From the NCBI GenBank assembly GCA_964236445.1, contig CAXSDR010000059.1:1-22616 (forward strand): a stretch of DNA of 22,616 nucleotides, written 5' to 3'. The DNA comes from CAXSDR01 sp964236445 (GTDB taxonomy: Bacteria > Actinomycetota > Actinomycetes > Motilibacterales > Motilibacteraceae). Both the position numbers and the translations under genes were made by a program. This document shows positions 1 to 7,940 of this stretch, one piece after another; the stretch's first letter is position 1, and each line of letters opens with the position of its first letter. Under the pieces are notes generated by a model, which did not search any database, was not told the origin of the DNA, and saw nothing but the letters and a program-made list of their open reading frames with translations.

Positions 1-360
1 TCCACCGCCGTCGGCATCGGCGGCGACCCGATCATCGGGACGACGCACATCGACTGCCTCCAGGCGTTCCAGGACGACCCCGACACCGACGCGATCGTGA
101 TGATCGGCGAGATCGGCGGAGACGCCGAGGAGCGCGCTGCGGCTTATATCGGGGAGCACATCACCAAGCCGGTCGTCGGCTACGTCGCAGGTTTCACGGC
201 CCCCGAGGGCAAGACGATGGGCCACGCCGGCGCCATCGTGTCCGGCTCGTCAGGCACTGCCGCCGCGAAACAGGAGGCGCTGGAGGCTGTCGGCGTACGC
301 GTCGGCAAGACCCCCAGCGAGACAGCCCGACTGATGCGAGAGCTCGTCACCTCGCTCTGA
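1..360 (+). CDS. sucD: Succinyl-CoA synthetase alpha subunit, C-terminal part (left edge of window)
   Basis: This is the last 119 codons of the alpha subunit of succinyl-CoA ligase, the TCA-cycle enzyme that turns succinyl-CoA into succinate with substrate-level ATP or GTP formation. The reading frame is open from base 1, so the gene starts left of the window. The visible part has the family blocks GIGGDP, MIGEIGGDAEE, KPVVGY and MGHAGAI. The His of GHAGAI (codon 223-225) is by family knowledge the phosphohistidine that carries phosphate to the beta subunit. The CoA-binding N-terminal domain is not in view. The partner sucC would be expected immediately upstream. Identification is secure. Confidence 0.96.
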   Translation, partial: STAVGIGGDPIIGTTHIDCLQAFQDDPDTDAIVMIGEIGGDAEERAAAYIGEHITKPVVGYVAGFTAPEGKTMGHAGAIVSGSSGTAAAKQEALEAVGVRVGKTPSETARLMRELVTSL

Positions 361-368
361 GCTTCTCG

Positions 369-384
369 CGCCTGACGTCAGGCG
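369..384. terminator. Perfect 16-bp palindrome just after sucD
   Basis: CGCCTGACGTCAGGCG lies 9 bases after the sucD stop codon. As RNA it folds into a 6-bp stem with an ACGT loop. There is no T-run, as is common for actinobacterial terminators. An operator for the next gene is an alternative reading. Confidence 0.35.
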
Positions 385-556
385 GTGCAGACGACGGCCC
401 GCGCGGGAGCGACGCGACATAGGGCCTAGCGCGTCGATCTCCTCTTCGGTCACAGCGGCCCTTCCGGCGGGCGGTCGGTGTGTCTACGCGGTTGCCTCGC
501 ATATCTGCCCGCGCGCCTGCGGGCTGTGGGCCTGAGCCACGGGCACCATCGAGCTG

Positions 557-1783
557 ATGACTGAGCTGCTGAACCCGCCCGCGACGCCGAAGCGCGACCA
601 CCCCGACGGAGAACGACGCGGGGCACTGCCGGACCTTCCAGCGGTGCCTCCCGTCGTCGCGGGCGCGCTTGCCGCGCTGCGCGCCGCGGCCTTCTCCTCG
701 CTGGCGGTCGTCGTCCTGGTCCTGGTGGCCTGGGCGGGTGCGGGGGCCCAGGCAGACGCATCCGCCGCGCTGCGCGCCGCAGCGCTCGCGTGGCTCGTGG
801 CGCACGCCGTCGACGTGCACGCGTCGACCGGCGCGATCCGGCTGTCACCGCTCGGGCTCATGGTCCTGCCGGCAGGGACCCTTGCGGCCGCCGGTGGTCG
901 CGCGGTCGTGAGGTGCAGCTCGCGCCGGCGCCGCCCGCTGCGACGCCGTGAGATCTCCCAGCTGCTGCAGGGGCTCGTGGTCACCTACCTCGTGCTGGCC
1001 ATGGCCGTCGCCATCGCACTCGGTCACCGTCCCGCGGCGCCGTCGCTGCCCGGAACCGCACTCGCCGCGACGGCGGTCGCCACGCTGGCGGCCGGTGGTG
1101 GCATCCTTCGCGCACTCCGCCGAGCCGGATCGTGGCCGTTTCCTACGCTGCCCGTGCGCGCCGGCACGGTCGTCGCGGGAGCTGTCGTCGCCGTCGCGGC
1201 CATGCTCGGTGCGGGGGCGCTGATCCTGGCGGCGTCGCTCGCGCTTCACGCCGACCGCATCAACGGGGTCGACCGGAGCCTGCACACCGGGCTGGTGGGC
1301 AGCGCGATGCTCGCCCTGCTCGGCGTCGCGTTCCTGCCCAATGCGGTGATCTGCTCTACGGCGTACGCGCTGGGCCCCGGCTTCGCCGTGGGCGCCGGAA
1401 CGGTCGTCGCCCCGAGCGGTGTGGCCCTCGGCACGCTGCCGTCCTTTCCCCTGCTGGCCGCGCTCCCGGGCTCAGGACAGGTCGCGGGGCCCGCGCTGCT
1501 GCCCGTGTTCGCGCCCCTGCTCGCGGGCGTGCTGTGCGGCATGGTCGTGGCCCGCCGAGCGCCCGAAACGTTGAGCCGGGACGCCGTAGCCGCCACGGGC
1601 GCTGCGGCCGGCGCGCTGGCCGCACTGATCCTCGGACTTCTCGCCGCCCTCGCGGGTGGCTCGCTCGGCGACGGACGGCTGGCGACCGTGGGGCCCTCGC
1701 CCGTGCGCGTGGCGATCATCGCCGCGCTGGAGCTCGGGTTCGCGGGCGCCGCGTCGGCCTGGCTGGCCGTACGCCGCCGCTGA
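557..1783 (+). CDS. DUF6350-family polytopic membrane protein
   Basis: This 408-residue protein is almost entirely hydrophobic, with about nine or ten membrane segments from residue 35 to the C-terminus. A 35-residue polar N-terminus comes first and the protein ends in RRR. The segment around residues 255-300 (NAVICSTAYALGPGF, then VAPSGVALGTLPSFPLLAALP-like residues) is what I recognise as the hallmark of the DUF6350 family. That family often sits between sucCD and purN in actinobacteria, as it does here. No biochemical function is known to me. The ATG at 557 was chosen because no in-frame start lies upstream and the family has a short polar N-terminus. The Shine-Dalgarno match is weak. The gene is in line with sucD but 196 bp away, so it may have its own promoter. 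Confidence 0.85.
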   Translation: MTELLNPPATPKRDHPDGERRGALPDLPAVPPVVAGALAALRAAAFSSLAVVVLVLVAWAGAGAQADASAALRAAALAWLVAHAVDVHASTGAIRLSPLGLMVLPAGTLAAAGGRAVVRCSSRRRRPLRRREISQLLQGLVVTYLVLAMAVAIALGHRPAAPSLPGTALAATAVATLAAGGGILRALRRAGSWPFPTLPVRAGTVVAGAVVAVAAMLGAGALILAASLALHADRINGVDRSLHTGLVGSAMLALLGVAFLPNAVICSTAYALGPGFAVGAGTVVAPSGVALGTLPSFPLLAALPGSGQVAGPALLPVFAPLLAGVLCGMVVARRAPETLSRDAVAATGAAAGALAALILGLLAALAGGSLGDGRLATVGPSPVRVAIIAALELGFAGAASAWLAVRRR

Positions 1784-1803
1784 GGGCTCCCACCAACGGC
1801 GAA

Positions 1804-1832
1804 GGGCCGCCTTCCGGCAGGGAAGGCGGCCC
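1804..1832. terminator. Bidirectional hairpin terminator between convergent genes
   Basis: GGGCCGCCTTCC, loop GGCAG, then GGAAGGCGGCCC form a perfect 12-bp stem. It begins 20 bases past the DUF6350 stop and ends 29 bases before the stop of the convergent minus-strand gene. It can therefore serve both. No T-tract follows on either side. Confidence 0.75.
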
Positions 1833-1861
1833 AAGCTGTGTGTTGCGTTCTTCGTTGCAGC

Positions 1862-3361
1862 TCAGTTGTCGTCGACGGCCGTCGTCGGATCCGACTGGTT
1901 GCCCGCCGCATCGACGGCGATGACGCGGTAGGAGTACGTCGGGCTTCCGTCGGCCAGGTCATACGATGCTTCGTAGTTCGAGAGGCCGCGAGCCGTCACG
2001 GTGTCGAAGGTCGTGAAGTCTCCGGTGGTCGCACGCTGCAGGAGGTAGTGGGCGACGCCGACGGCGTCCGTGGAGGCGTCCCAGGTGATCTGGACGCTGC
2101 TTTCGGGGTGCATCACGTCGGGGTTGTACCAAGAGGCGGAGGCAGGCGCGGTCGGCGCTGTGACATCGCCCGACAGCGACGCCGACTGCACGTTCGACGC
2201 AGCACGGTAGCCGTCCGCCTCGGCCGGGTCGTCGCTCCAGTTGGAGTCGCGACTGTCGTTGCCGGCCACGTCGATCGCGCGGACCCGGTAGTAGTAGACC
2301 GCCGTGGCGTCTTCGGGGACGTCGACGTAGGTCCCCTCGGTCGTGGAGGCGATGTCACCGGTCTCGGTGACGGAGTCCGTGGCGAAGGTGGACGAGGTGG
2401 AGCGCTCGACGATGTAGCGGGAGACGCCGACGTTGTCGTAGGTGCCCGCGTCCCAGCTGAGCACGATGCCGGCGGAGCTGCTGCTGATGCGCAGCTCGTC
2501 GGGCGGCTGCGGCGCGTTGTGATCGTCGCCGAGCGTCGCACCCTCGTAAGCGCCGGTCTCGCTCTCGTTCTCGGCGGCGTCGACGGCGGTGACGAAGTAG
2601 TAGTAGACCTGGTTGTCGGGCGGCGTGTCCGTCAGGGTCAGCGCGGTGGTTCTGCCGACCTCGACGCGGGACAGCACGCCACCGGGGTTGTCGTAGTAGT
2701 TGTAGTCCAGCGAGCGCGTGACGACATAGCCGGTCACGCCGACATCGTCCGAGCTGGGCTGCCAGTGCAGGGTGATGTGTCCGGCGCTTCGCTGACCGTA
2801 GACGCCGAGGACTTCCGACGGTGCGATCTCGTCATGGACCGGGTCGGCCACGGGCTCGGGGTCAGGCTCGACCACGGGTGCCGGTGCGGGCGATGCGGTG
2901 GGAACGGGCGCCGGCGTGGGTGCTGCCGGGGCAGGAGCCGGGACGACGGGAGGGGCAGCGACCGGGGCAGGTGGTGCCGGGGCCGGTGCCGGTGCAGGCG
3001 GGGCCAGCGGGCTTCTGGAGACGACGTCGCCGGTGCCGCGTACGACCGTGTCGCCGTGGTCGGCTACGACGCGGTCGCTGCCGGCATCACCGTCGACGAA
3101 GTCGGTGCCTGCACCCGAGCTGATATTGTCATCGCCGTCGCCGCCGTTGATCTTGTCGGCAGCCGGGCTGCCGTAGATCAGGTCCCTGCCCGACGTCCCC
3201 GTGACGTGTGCGCCCGTGGCGGTCGAGACGATTGTGGCCGTCTGGCCTGCGCAGAGACTTGACACGAAGGGCACTGCAGCCTGGGCCGATTTGCCCTGTT
3301 GAGTCGACACGACGCTGCACCGTCTTGAGCGGCGGCGGAGGTCACAGCGATCGATTGACAC
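1862..3361 (-). CDS. Ca-binding (RTX-like) repeat and triple fibronectin type III protein
   Basis: This 499-residue protein probably works outside the cell. Residues 55-110 hold degenerate hemolysin-type calcium-binding nonapeptides (GTSGRDLIYG, INGGDGDDNI, GAGTDFVDGDAGSD). Residues 118-173 are a Pro/Ala linker. Three Fn3 domains follow at about 180-276, 283-375 and 400-495, each with the W-D...VGV.-Y and YYYRV.A.D.AGN-type strands. The start is uncertain. A GTG at 3361 is the first in-frame start after the previous gene, but the N-terminus (Arg-rich, Cys-rich) is not a recognisable signal peptide. SAQA at residues 25-28, before the mature-looking CAGQTATIV, looks like a cleavage site whose hydrophobic core has been lost. 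A 13-bp tandem duplication covers the start. Substrate or partner is unknown. Confidence 0.8.
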   Translation of the reverse strand: MSIDRCDLRRRSRRCSVVSTQQGKSAQAAVPFVSSLCAGQTATIVSTATGAHVTGTSGRDLIYGSPAADKINGGDGDDNISSGAGTDFVDGDAGSDRVVADHGDTVVRGTGDVVSRSPLAPPAPAPAPAPPAPVAAPPVVPAPAPAAPTPAPVPTASPAPAPVVEPDPEPVADPVHDEIAPSEVLGVYGQRSAGHITLHWQPSSDDVGVTGYVVTRSLDYNYYDNPGGVLSRVEVGRTTALTLTDTPPDNQVYYYFVTAVDAAENESETGAYEGATLGDDHNAPQPPDELRISSSSAGIVLSWDAGTYDNVGVSRYIVERSTSSTFATDSVTETGDIASTTEGTYVDVPEDATAVYYYRVRAIDVAGNDSRDSNWSDDPAEADGYRAASNVQSASLSGDVTAPTAPASASWYNPDVMHPESSVQITWDASTDAVGVAHYLLQRATTGDFTTFDTVTARGLSNYEASYDLADGSPTYSYRVIAVDAAGNQSDPTTAVDDN

Positions 3362-3384
3362 GCAGAGATGGCACGCAGAGATGG
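3359..3384. repeat. 13-bp tandem duplication at a gene start
   Basis: CACGCAGAGATGG occurs twice head to tail (3359-3371 and 3372-3384). It spans the GTG proposed as start of the Ca-repeat/Fn3 protein and the space to the upstream minus-strand gene. Thirteen is not a multiple of three, so gain or loss of a unit shifts any frame read through it. Confidence 0.9.
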
Positions 3385-3390
3385 TGAGGG

Positions 3391-3972
3391 TCAGGAACCG
3401 AAGGAGTGCTTCAGCGCGGCCCGGTAGGCCTCGTCGCAGATGTCATGTGCGATGTCGGTGTTCGCTCGCGCGACGCAGTGCCGGTGTTCGGAATAGTCGG
3501 GATAGATGAGGGCGAGCGGCACACCGGTCAGGACGGTCCCGCACAGTCCCGTCACGATCGCCAGGACAGCGCCCGGCGCCGCGATGCCGGTGGCTCGAGC
3601 GTTGCGTCGCGCCAGGATGCCGAGCACGACCGCCGCCACACCCAGCGCAATGCCGACGGGGTTGGGGAAGAGCAGCACCGAGAGCATCGAAGACGCGCCC
3701 GCCCACAGGGCGATGACACCTCGCTGCGAGCGTTCGGTCCGTGGGGCCGACGGGCCGAGCTGCGGCGGCGGCCCGGGCGGGGAGCCATAGACGGGTGGGG
3801 GGCCGTGGAGCGGGCCGGCGTACGTCGGGGGAGGGGGGAGGGCCGACCGGTCGAAGGGTGGGGCGCCGGGCGGGGGGGCCGCCCACGGGTTGTCCGACGG
3901 CGGGGTCGCTGCACCCTCGTCGCCGCTCGCGCCGTCCGTCGGGCCGATGCCCGCGCTCTGTTGTGCTGCCAC
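3391..3972 (-). CDS. Proline-rich DUF4190-like membrane protein
   Basis: The protein has 193 residues. Residues 1-80 are disordered and very rich in Pro, Gly and Ala (PPPPTYAGPL, PPPVYGSPPGPPP). About residues 86-120 and 128-156 are hydrophobic, with the basic turn ARRNAR between them. A short polar tail follows, with two Cys (166 and 179). This build, a P-rich cytoplasmic head followed by two or three closely spaced membrane segments containing GIALG and LGILARRNAR, is typical of actinobacterial DUF4190 proteins, whose role is not known. The start is GTG at 3972. Only 20 bp separate it from divergent purN, so its promoter must lie within or very near purN. Its stop is 29 bp before the Ca-repeat/Fn3 gene, so the two could be cotranscribed. 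Confidence 0.7.
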   Translation of the reverse strand: MAAQQSAGIGPTDGASGDEGAATPPSDNPWAAPPPGAPPFDRSALPPPPTYAGPLHGPPPVYGSPPGPPPQLGPSAPRTERSQRGVIALWAGASSMLSVLLFPNPVGIALGVAAVVLGILARRNARATGIAAPGAVLAIVTGLCGTVLTGVPLALIYPDYSEHRHCVARANTDIAHDICDEAYRAALKHSFGS

Positions 3973-3992
3973 GCTCGCTATGGTGACGGCTC

Positions 3993-4613
3993 GTGACGAC
4001 GACTGTGCGGGCGGGACGCCTCGTGGTGCTGGTCTCGGGCACCGGCACCCTCCTGCAGGCGCTGATCGATGCCAGTCGCGAGCCCGGCTTCGGGGCCGCG
4101 GTGGTTGCCGTCGGCGCCGACCGTGACGGCATCGAGGGCCTCGACAGGGCGACGCGCGCCGGCATTCCCACCTTCGTGCTCAAGGTGGGCTCCTTCGACG
4201 ACAGGGCCGGGTGGGACCGCGCCCTCACCGACGCGGTCGACGGCTTCGACCCCGACCTCGTCGTCTCCGCCGGCTTCATGAAGCTGGCCGGTGCCGACTT
4301 CCTCGCTCGCTTCAGCGACCGGATGATCAACAGCCACCCGGCGCTGCTGCCCTCGTTCCCGGGCATGCGCGGTCCACGCGATGCGCTGGCCTACGGCGTG
4401 AAGGTCACCGGCGCGACGGTCTTCCTCGTGGACGCGGGCATCGACGAGGGCCCGGTGGTCGCACAGGCCACCGTGCCCGTTCTGGACGACGACGACGAGT
4501 CGGCGCTGCACGAACGCATCAAGGTCGCCGAGCGAACCCTGCTCGTCGACACCGTCGGTCGGATGGCCCGCGAGGGCTGGTCCGTCCAAGGCAGGAAGGT
4601 CACCATCCCGTGA
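3993..4613 (+). CDS. purN: Phosphoribosylglycinamide formyltransferase (GAR transformylase)
   Basis: PurN transfers the formyl group of 10-formyl-tetrahydrofolate to glycinamide ribonucleotide, the third step of purine synthesis, in the cytosol. The 206-residue product has the substrate loop LVSGTGTLLQ (13-22), the catalytic block MINSHPALLP (N113, H115) and the folate-site block VDAGIDEGPVV (D151). These match the Asn-His-Asp triad of the family. The usual GTGTN Asn is Leu here (GTGTLLQ), a conservative-looking oddity. GTG at 3993 is preceded by a modest GGTGA ribosome-binding site. The stop codon overlaps the purH start (GTGA), so the two genes are translationally coupled. Confidence 0.95.
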   Translation: MTTTVRAGRLVVLVSGTGTLLQALIDASREPGFGAAVVAVGADRDGIEGLDRATRAGIPTFVLKVGSFDDRAGWDRALTDAVDGFDPDLVVSAGFMKLAGADFLARFSDRMINSHPALLPSFPGMRGPRDALAYGVKVTGATVFLVDAGIDEGPVVAQATVPVLDDDDESALHERIKVAERTLLVDTVGRMAREGWSVQGRKVTIP

Positions 4614-6166
4614 GCGAGCGCATATCCATCCGTCGTGCGCTGATCAGCGTCTATGACAAGGCCGGCCTGGTCGAGCTGGCGCAAGGGCTGCACGAGGCTG
4701 GTGTGGCGCTGGTCTCCACGGGCTCCACGGCGTCCACCATCGCCGCCGCGGGCCTTCCGGTCACAGCGGTCGAGGATCTGACGGGCTTTCCCGAATGTCT
4801 CGAGGGGCGGGTCAAGACGCTGCACCCACGTGTGCATGCGGGCATCCTCGCCGACCTGCGCAAGGAAGGTCACGCCGATCAGCTCGCCAAGCTGGGCATC
4901 GAGCCGTTCGAGCTCGTGGTCGTCAACCTCTATCCGTTCCGCGCCACCGTGCTCTCGGGCGCCACACCCGATGAGTGCGTCGAGCAGATCGACATCGGCG
5001 GCCCGTCGATGGTGCGCGCAGCAGCCAAGAACCACCCGAGCGTCGCCGTCGTCGTCGACCCGGCGCGCTATGCGTGGCTCCTGCAGCGCGTAGGAGCGGG
5101 CGGACTCACGCTCGCCGAGCGCCAGCGTCTCGCCGCCGATGCCTTCGTGCACACCGCGACCTACGACGTCGCCGTCGCATCGTGGATGGGCAACGTCCTC
5201 GCGCCGAGCGATGATGGAACCGGATTTCCGGCGTGGACCGGTGCGACCTGGGATCGCGCGACTGTCCTGCGCTATGGCGAGAACCCGCATCAGCGTGCCG
5301 CGCTCTACACGCACTGGCGGCCGGGCCTCGCGCAGGCCCAGCAGCTCAACGGCAAGGAGATGTCCTACAACAACTACATCGACACCGACGCCGCATGGCG
5401 TGCCGCGCACGACCAGGAAGCGCCCTGCGTCGCCATCATCAAGCATCAGAACCCGTGCGGCATCGCGATCGGCCACGACGTCGCCGAGGCGCATCGGCTG
5501 GCGCACGCGTGCGACCCGGCATCGGCCTATGGCGGCGTCATCGCGGTCAACGCTCCGGTGACGCGTGCCATGGCCGAGCAGCTCGAGGGAATCTTCACCG
5601 AGGTGCTTGCTGCTCCGTCATTCGACGACGACGCGCTCGCGGTCCTGACGAAGAAGAAGAATCTGCGTGTGCTGCGGGTGCCGCCCTCGTCAGCGCCCGA
5701 TCCGGTGGAGTTCAGAGCGATCAGCGGCGGTCTGCTGATGCAGACCGTTGACCGGCTGCAGGCCGACGGGGACGACCCGGCGAGCTGGACGCTGGCCTCG
5801 GGTGAGCTGGCTGACGCGGCGACCCTGGCGGACCTCGGCTTCGCGTGGCGGGCCTGCCGCTCGGTGAAGTCCAACGCGATCCTGCTGGCCCATCACGGTG
5901 CGACCGTCGGGGTCGGCATGGGCCAGGTCAACCGTGTCGACGCAGCCAAGTTGGCCGTGTCGCGCGCCGGGGACCGCGCCGCGGGTTCGGTTGCGGCGTC
6001 GGATGCGTTCTTCCCCTTCGCCGACGGGCTCGAGGTGCTTCTCGCGGCCGGCGTACGCGCGGTCGTGCAACCGGGCGGCTCGGTGCGTGACGAGGAAGTG
6101 ATTGCCGCGGCCAAAGCGGCTGGGGTCACGATGTATCTCACCGGCGCGCGGCATTTCTTCCACTAG
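4610..6166 (+). CDS. purH: Bifunctional AICAR transformylase / IMP cyclohydrolase
   Basis: PurH performs the last two steps of IMP synthesis: formylation of AICAR with 10-formyl-tetrahydrofolate, then ring closure. The product is 518 residues, normal for the family. The N-terminal MGS-like cyclohydrolase domain (about 1-195) shows SVYDKAGLVELA, STGSTA and EGRVKTLHP. The C-terminal transformylase (about 200-518) shows the catalytic KHQNPCG (K278, H279), SAYGGVIAVN, KSNAI and the typical C-terminus TGARHFFH. The GTG at 4610 overlaps the purN stop by 4 bp. An AGGAAGG stretch inside the end of purN is the likely ribosome-binding site. A longer open frame runs upstream inside purN, but it is out of frame with purN and is not part of the protein. 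Confidence 0.97.
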   Translation: MSERISIRRALISVYDKAGLVELAQGLHEAGVALVSTGSTASTIAAAGLPVTAVEDLTGFPECLEGRVKTLHPRVHAGILADLRKEGHADQLAKLGIEPFELVVVNLYPFRATVLSGATPDECVEQIDIGGPSMVRAAAKNHPSVAVVVDPARYAWLLQRVGAGGLTLAERQRLAADAFVHTATYDVAVASWMGNVLAPSDDGTGFPAWTGATWDRATVLRYGENPHQRAALYTHWRPGLAQAQQLNGKEMSYNNYIDTDAAWRAAHDQEAPCVAIIKHQNPCGIAIGHDVAEAHRLAHACDPASAYGGVIAVNAPVTRAMAEQLEGIFTEVLAAPSFDDDALAVLTKKKNLRVLRVPPSSAPDPVEFRAISGGLLMQTVDRLQADGDDPASWTLASGELADAATLADLGFAWRACRSVKSNAILLAHHGATVGVGMGQVNRVDAAKLAVSRAGDRAAGSVAASDAFFPFADGLEVLLAAGVRAVVQPGGSVRDEEVIAAAKAAGVTMYLTGARHFFH

Positions 6167-6243
6167 CCCGATGGCGTCATGCCGATCCATCCGGGCGGCC
6201 ATCGTCCGTCTGATCATGTCGTGCTCGACGTCGACGTGAACGC

Positions 6244-7173
6244 CTACCGGCGGCTCGTCTGAAGCTCGGGCAGCAACAGCTTCGCCACGTCCAGCGCGCG
6301 CGTTGCGCCCGTCCCGCCGCCCTGCGCGGTCCACACCTCGGAGAGCACCGCCTTCACGAAGCCCCACGCCACGACACGTTCGCGGGGAAGTGCCAGCCCT
6401 TCGACGAGCTGGTCGATGCGCCTGGGGACGAGCGACAGCAGCTGCGGGTCCCGGGCGGCGATGTCGGGGTTGTACAGGAGTGAGCCGACGTCATAGCCAC
6501 GATCGCCGAACACGCCGTGGGGGTCGATAGCCAGCCAGGGGTCACGGGTGGCGCGCACGATGTTGTCGTGGTGCAGGTCGCCATGCAGGACCACCTTCTT
6601 CTCGGCCGTCTCGACCATGCGGGTGAACAGCTCGGCCGCTTGGACGACCAGATGGCCAGGCACAGACTGGTCCTGCCCAGGGTCTGCGAGATATCGGATC
6701 AGAGCATCACGCTGGCCGATCAGCGGCCGAAGCGACCCCTGACCGCCGGGCGACGCGTGCAGGCGCTGCAGGACGCCGATCGCGGCCGCCGTCGCGTCCT
6801 CGTCGTGGTGCGCGACGAGATCAGCGGCGGTGGTCCCGGGGCTCGCCCGCTCCAGCAGAACTGCACCGAGCGCCTCGTCGAAACGCAACAGACGTACGGC
6901 GCCTGATCCCGCGAACGCATCGAGCGCCGCCGCCTCGTCGACCATGTGCGGGTTGAACGGCAGCCCCAGCTTGAGCACGGCGGACGAACCGTCCGCGAGC
7001 GTCGCCCGTGCCACCCAGTGGAACGTGAGCCCGCTGAAGGGCTCGCCGATCCGGATCGCCCAGTCGCGCTCGACGCCGGCGACCACCGCCGGGAGGGTGG
7101 CCAGCCACCGGGCGCCCGCGTCTCCCCACGTCGCCGAGACGTTGCGGGTGAAGGTCGCATCCAGGTGCACCAC
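6244..7173 (-). CDS. Aminoglycoside/hydroxyurea antibiotic resistance kinase family protein (APH(6)-like)
   Basis: This 309-residue cytosolic small-molecule kinase has the aminoglycoside phosphotransferase fold. K68 in AVLKLG is the likely ATP lysine. VLHGDLHHDNIV (195-206) is the catalytic loop with D199 and N204. AIDPHGVFGDRGYDVG (215-230) is the metal-binding block, with the extended DPxGxxGxxxYD form that I associate with the APH(6)/hydroxyurea-phosphotransferase group (streptomycin 6-kinases). The true substrate cannot be told from sequence, and many chromosomal actinobacterial members are not proven resistance genes. It is convergent with purH, with 77 bp between stops. Start is the first of two adjacent GTG codons (7173); the ribosome-binding site is weak. 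Confidence 0.88.
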   Translation of the reverse strand: MVHLDATFTRNVSATWGDAGARWLATLPAVVAGVERDWAIRIGEPFSGLTFHWVARATLADGSSAVLKLGLPFNPHMVDEAAALDAFAGSGAVRLLRFDEALGAVLLERASPGTTAADLVAHHDEDATAAAIGVLQRLHASPGGQGSLRPLIGQRDALIRYLADPGQDQSVPGHLVVQAAELFTRMVETAEKKVVLHGDLHHDNIVRATRDPWLAIDPHGVFGDRGYDVGSLLYNPDIAARDPQLLSLVPRRIDQLVEGLALPRERVVAWGFVKAVLSEVWTAQGGGTGATRALDVAKLLLPELQTSRR

Positions 7174-7360
7174 TCGACTGTGGCAGAGCGGTCGCGCGTG
7201 CAGCGCTGGGTGAGGCTCAAGGTGGCCGAGACGGACCTCCGAAGCCCAGCGGGCGGACGCTGCTCACCGTCCTCACCACAGCACGCCCGGGCCGATCCGA
7301 TCAAGGCAGCCATCACCAGAGCGCCTAGCATCGCCAGCACCGCTGCGAGAGGAAAGACCT

Positions 7361-7825
7361 GTGACAACAACGGATGAAGTCATGACGCACATCGGCCGCG
7401 GCATCGAGATGACCCAACGCGGCGAAAGGGAGGAAGCGCGCGCACTCTTCACCGAGGTCTGGGCCCAGATCGGCCCCGACGGCGACGCCCTGCACCGCTG
7501 CTCTCTCGCCCACTGGATGGCCGACACCCAGGACGATCCCCGGGAGGAACTGCGCTGGGACCTCGAAGCGCTACGGGCAGCGGACTCCCTCACCGACGAA
7601 CGCGCGGCCGCGGCCGGCGTGACCTCGCCCGTCGCGGCCTTCTACCCCTCCTTGCACCTGAACCTGGGCGAGGTCTATCGCAAGCTCGACGACCTCAGCG
7701 CCGCCCGCCACCATCTCAAACTCGCACAGCAAGCCGTGACCGCACTTCCGGACGACGGCTACGCCCAGATGATCACGGGCGGGCTCAATGCCCTCGCCGA
7801 ACGACTGGACACCGCCGCAAGCTGA
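7361..7825 (+). CDS. Small tetratricopeptide-like protein
   Basis: This 154-residue, acidic, all-helical protein has no membrane segment. Helical pairs with TPR spacing are visible: residues 9-34 (GIEMTQRGEREEARALFTEV), a middle pair around ALHRCSLAHWMADT, and the clear repeat LHLNLGEVYRKLDDLSAARHH near residues 103-123. Such proteins usually bind other proteins; no partner can be named. The GTG at 7361 is well supported by the ribosome-binding site GAGAGGAAAG 5-6 bases upstream. The gene is divergent from the kinase gene and shares a 187-bp intergenic region with it. Similar stand-alone small TPR proteins are common in actinobacteria. Confidence 0.75.
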   Translation: MTTTDEVMTHIGRGIEMTQRGEREEARALFTEVWAQIGPDGDALHRCSLAHWMADTQDDPREELRWDLEALRAADSLTDERAAAAGVTSPVAAFYPSLHLNLGEVYRKLDDLSAARHHLKLAQQAVTALPDDGYAQMITGGLNALAERLDTAAS

Positions 7826-7940
7826 CCCTTCTACTGCTGGCCCGTCGTCAAAGAACCCTCTTAGGAGAAGAGCGTGGGCGGTGCGCACCGTTCGCAGGCC
7901 GATGCAGGGCGGTCGTGTTGCCCCGTGCTTCCATGGACCT

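Noticed and set aside
1132..1923. 263-codon plus-strand frame overlapping the DUF6350 gene
   Set aside because: Arg-rich shadow in another frame that runs through the terminator hairpin, with no recognisable domain.
1838..3262. 474-codon plus-strand open frame opposite the Ca-repeat/Fn3 gene
   Set aside because: Translation is a Val/Gly/Arg low-complexity shadow. The minus strand shows clear Fn3 domains.
7788..7940. Longer N-terminus for the methyltransferase
   Set aside because: The extension overlaps the TPR gene, looks non-coding and lacks a well-spaced ribosome-binding site. GTG 7941 gives a family-like N-terminus.
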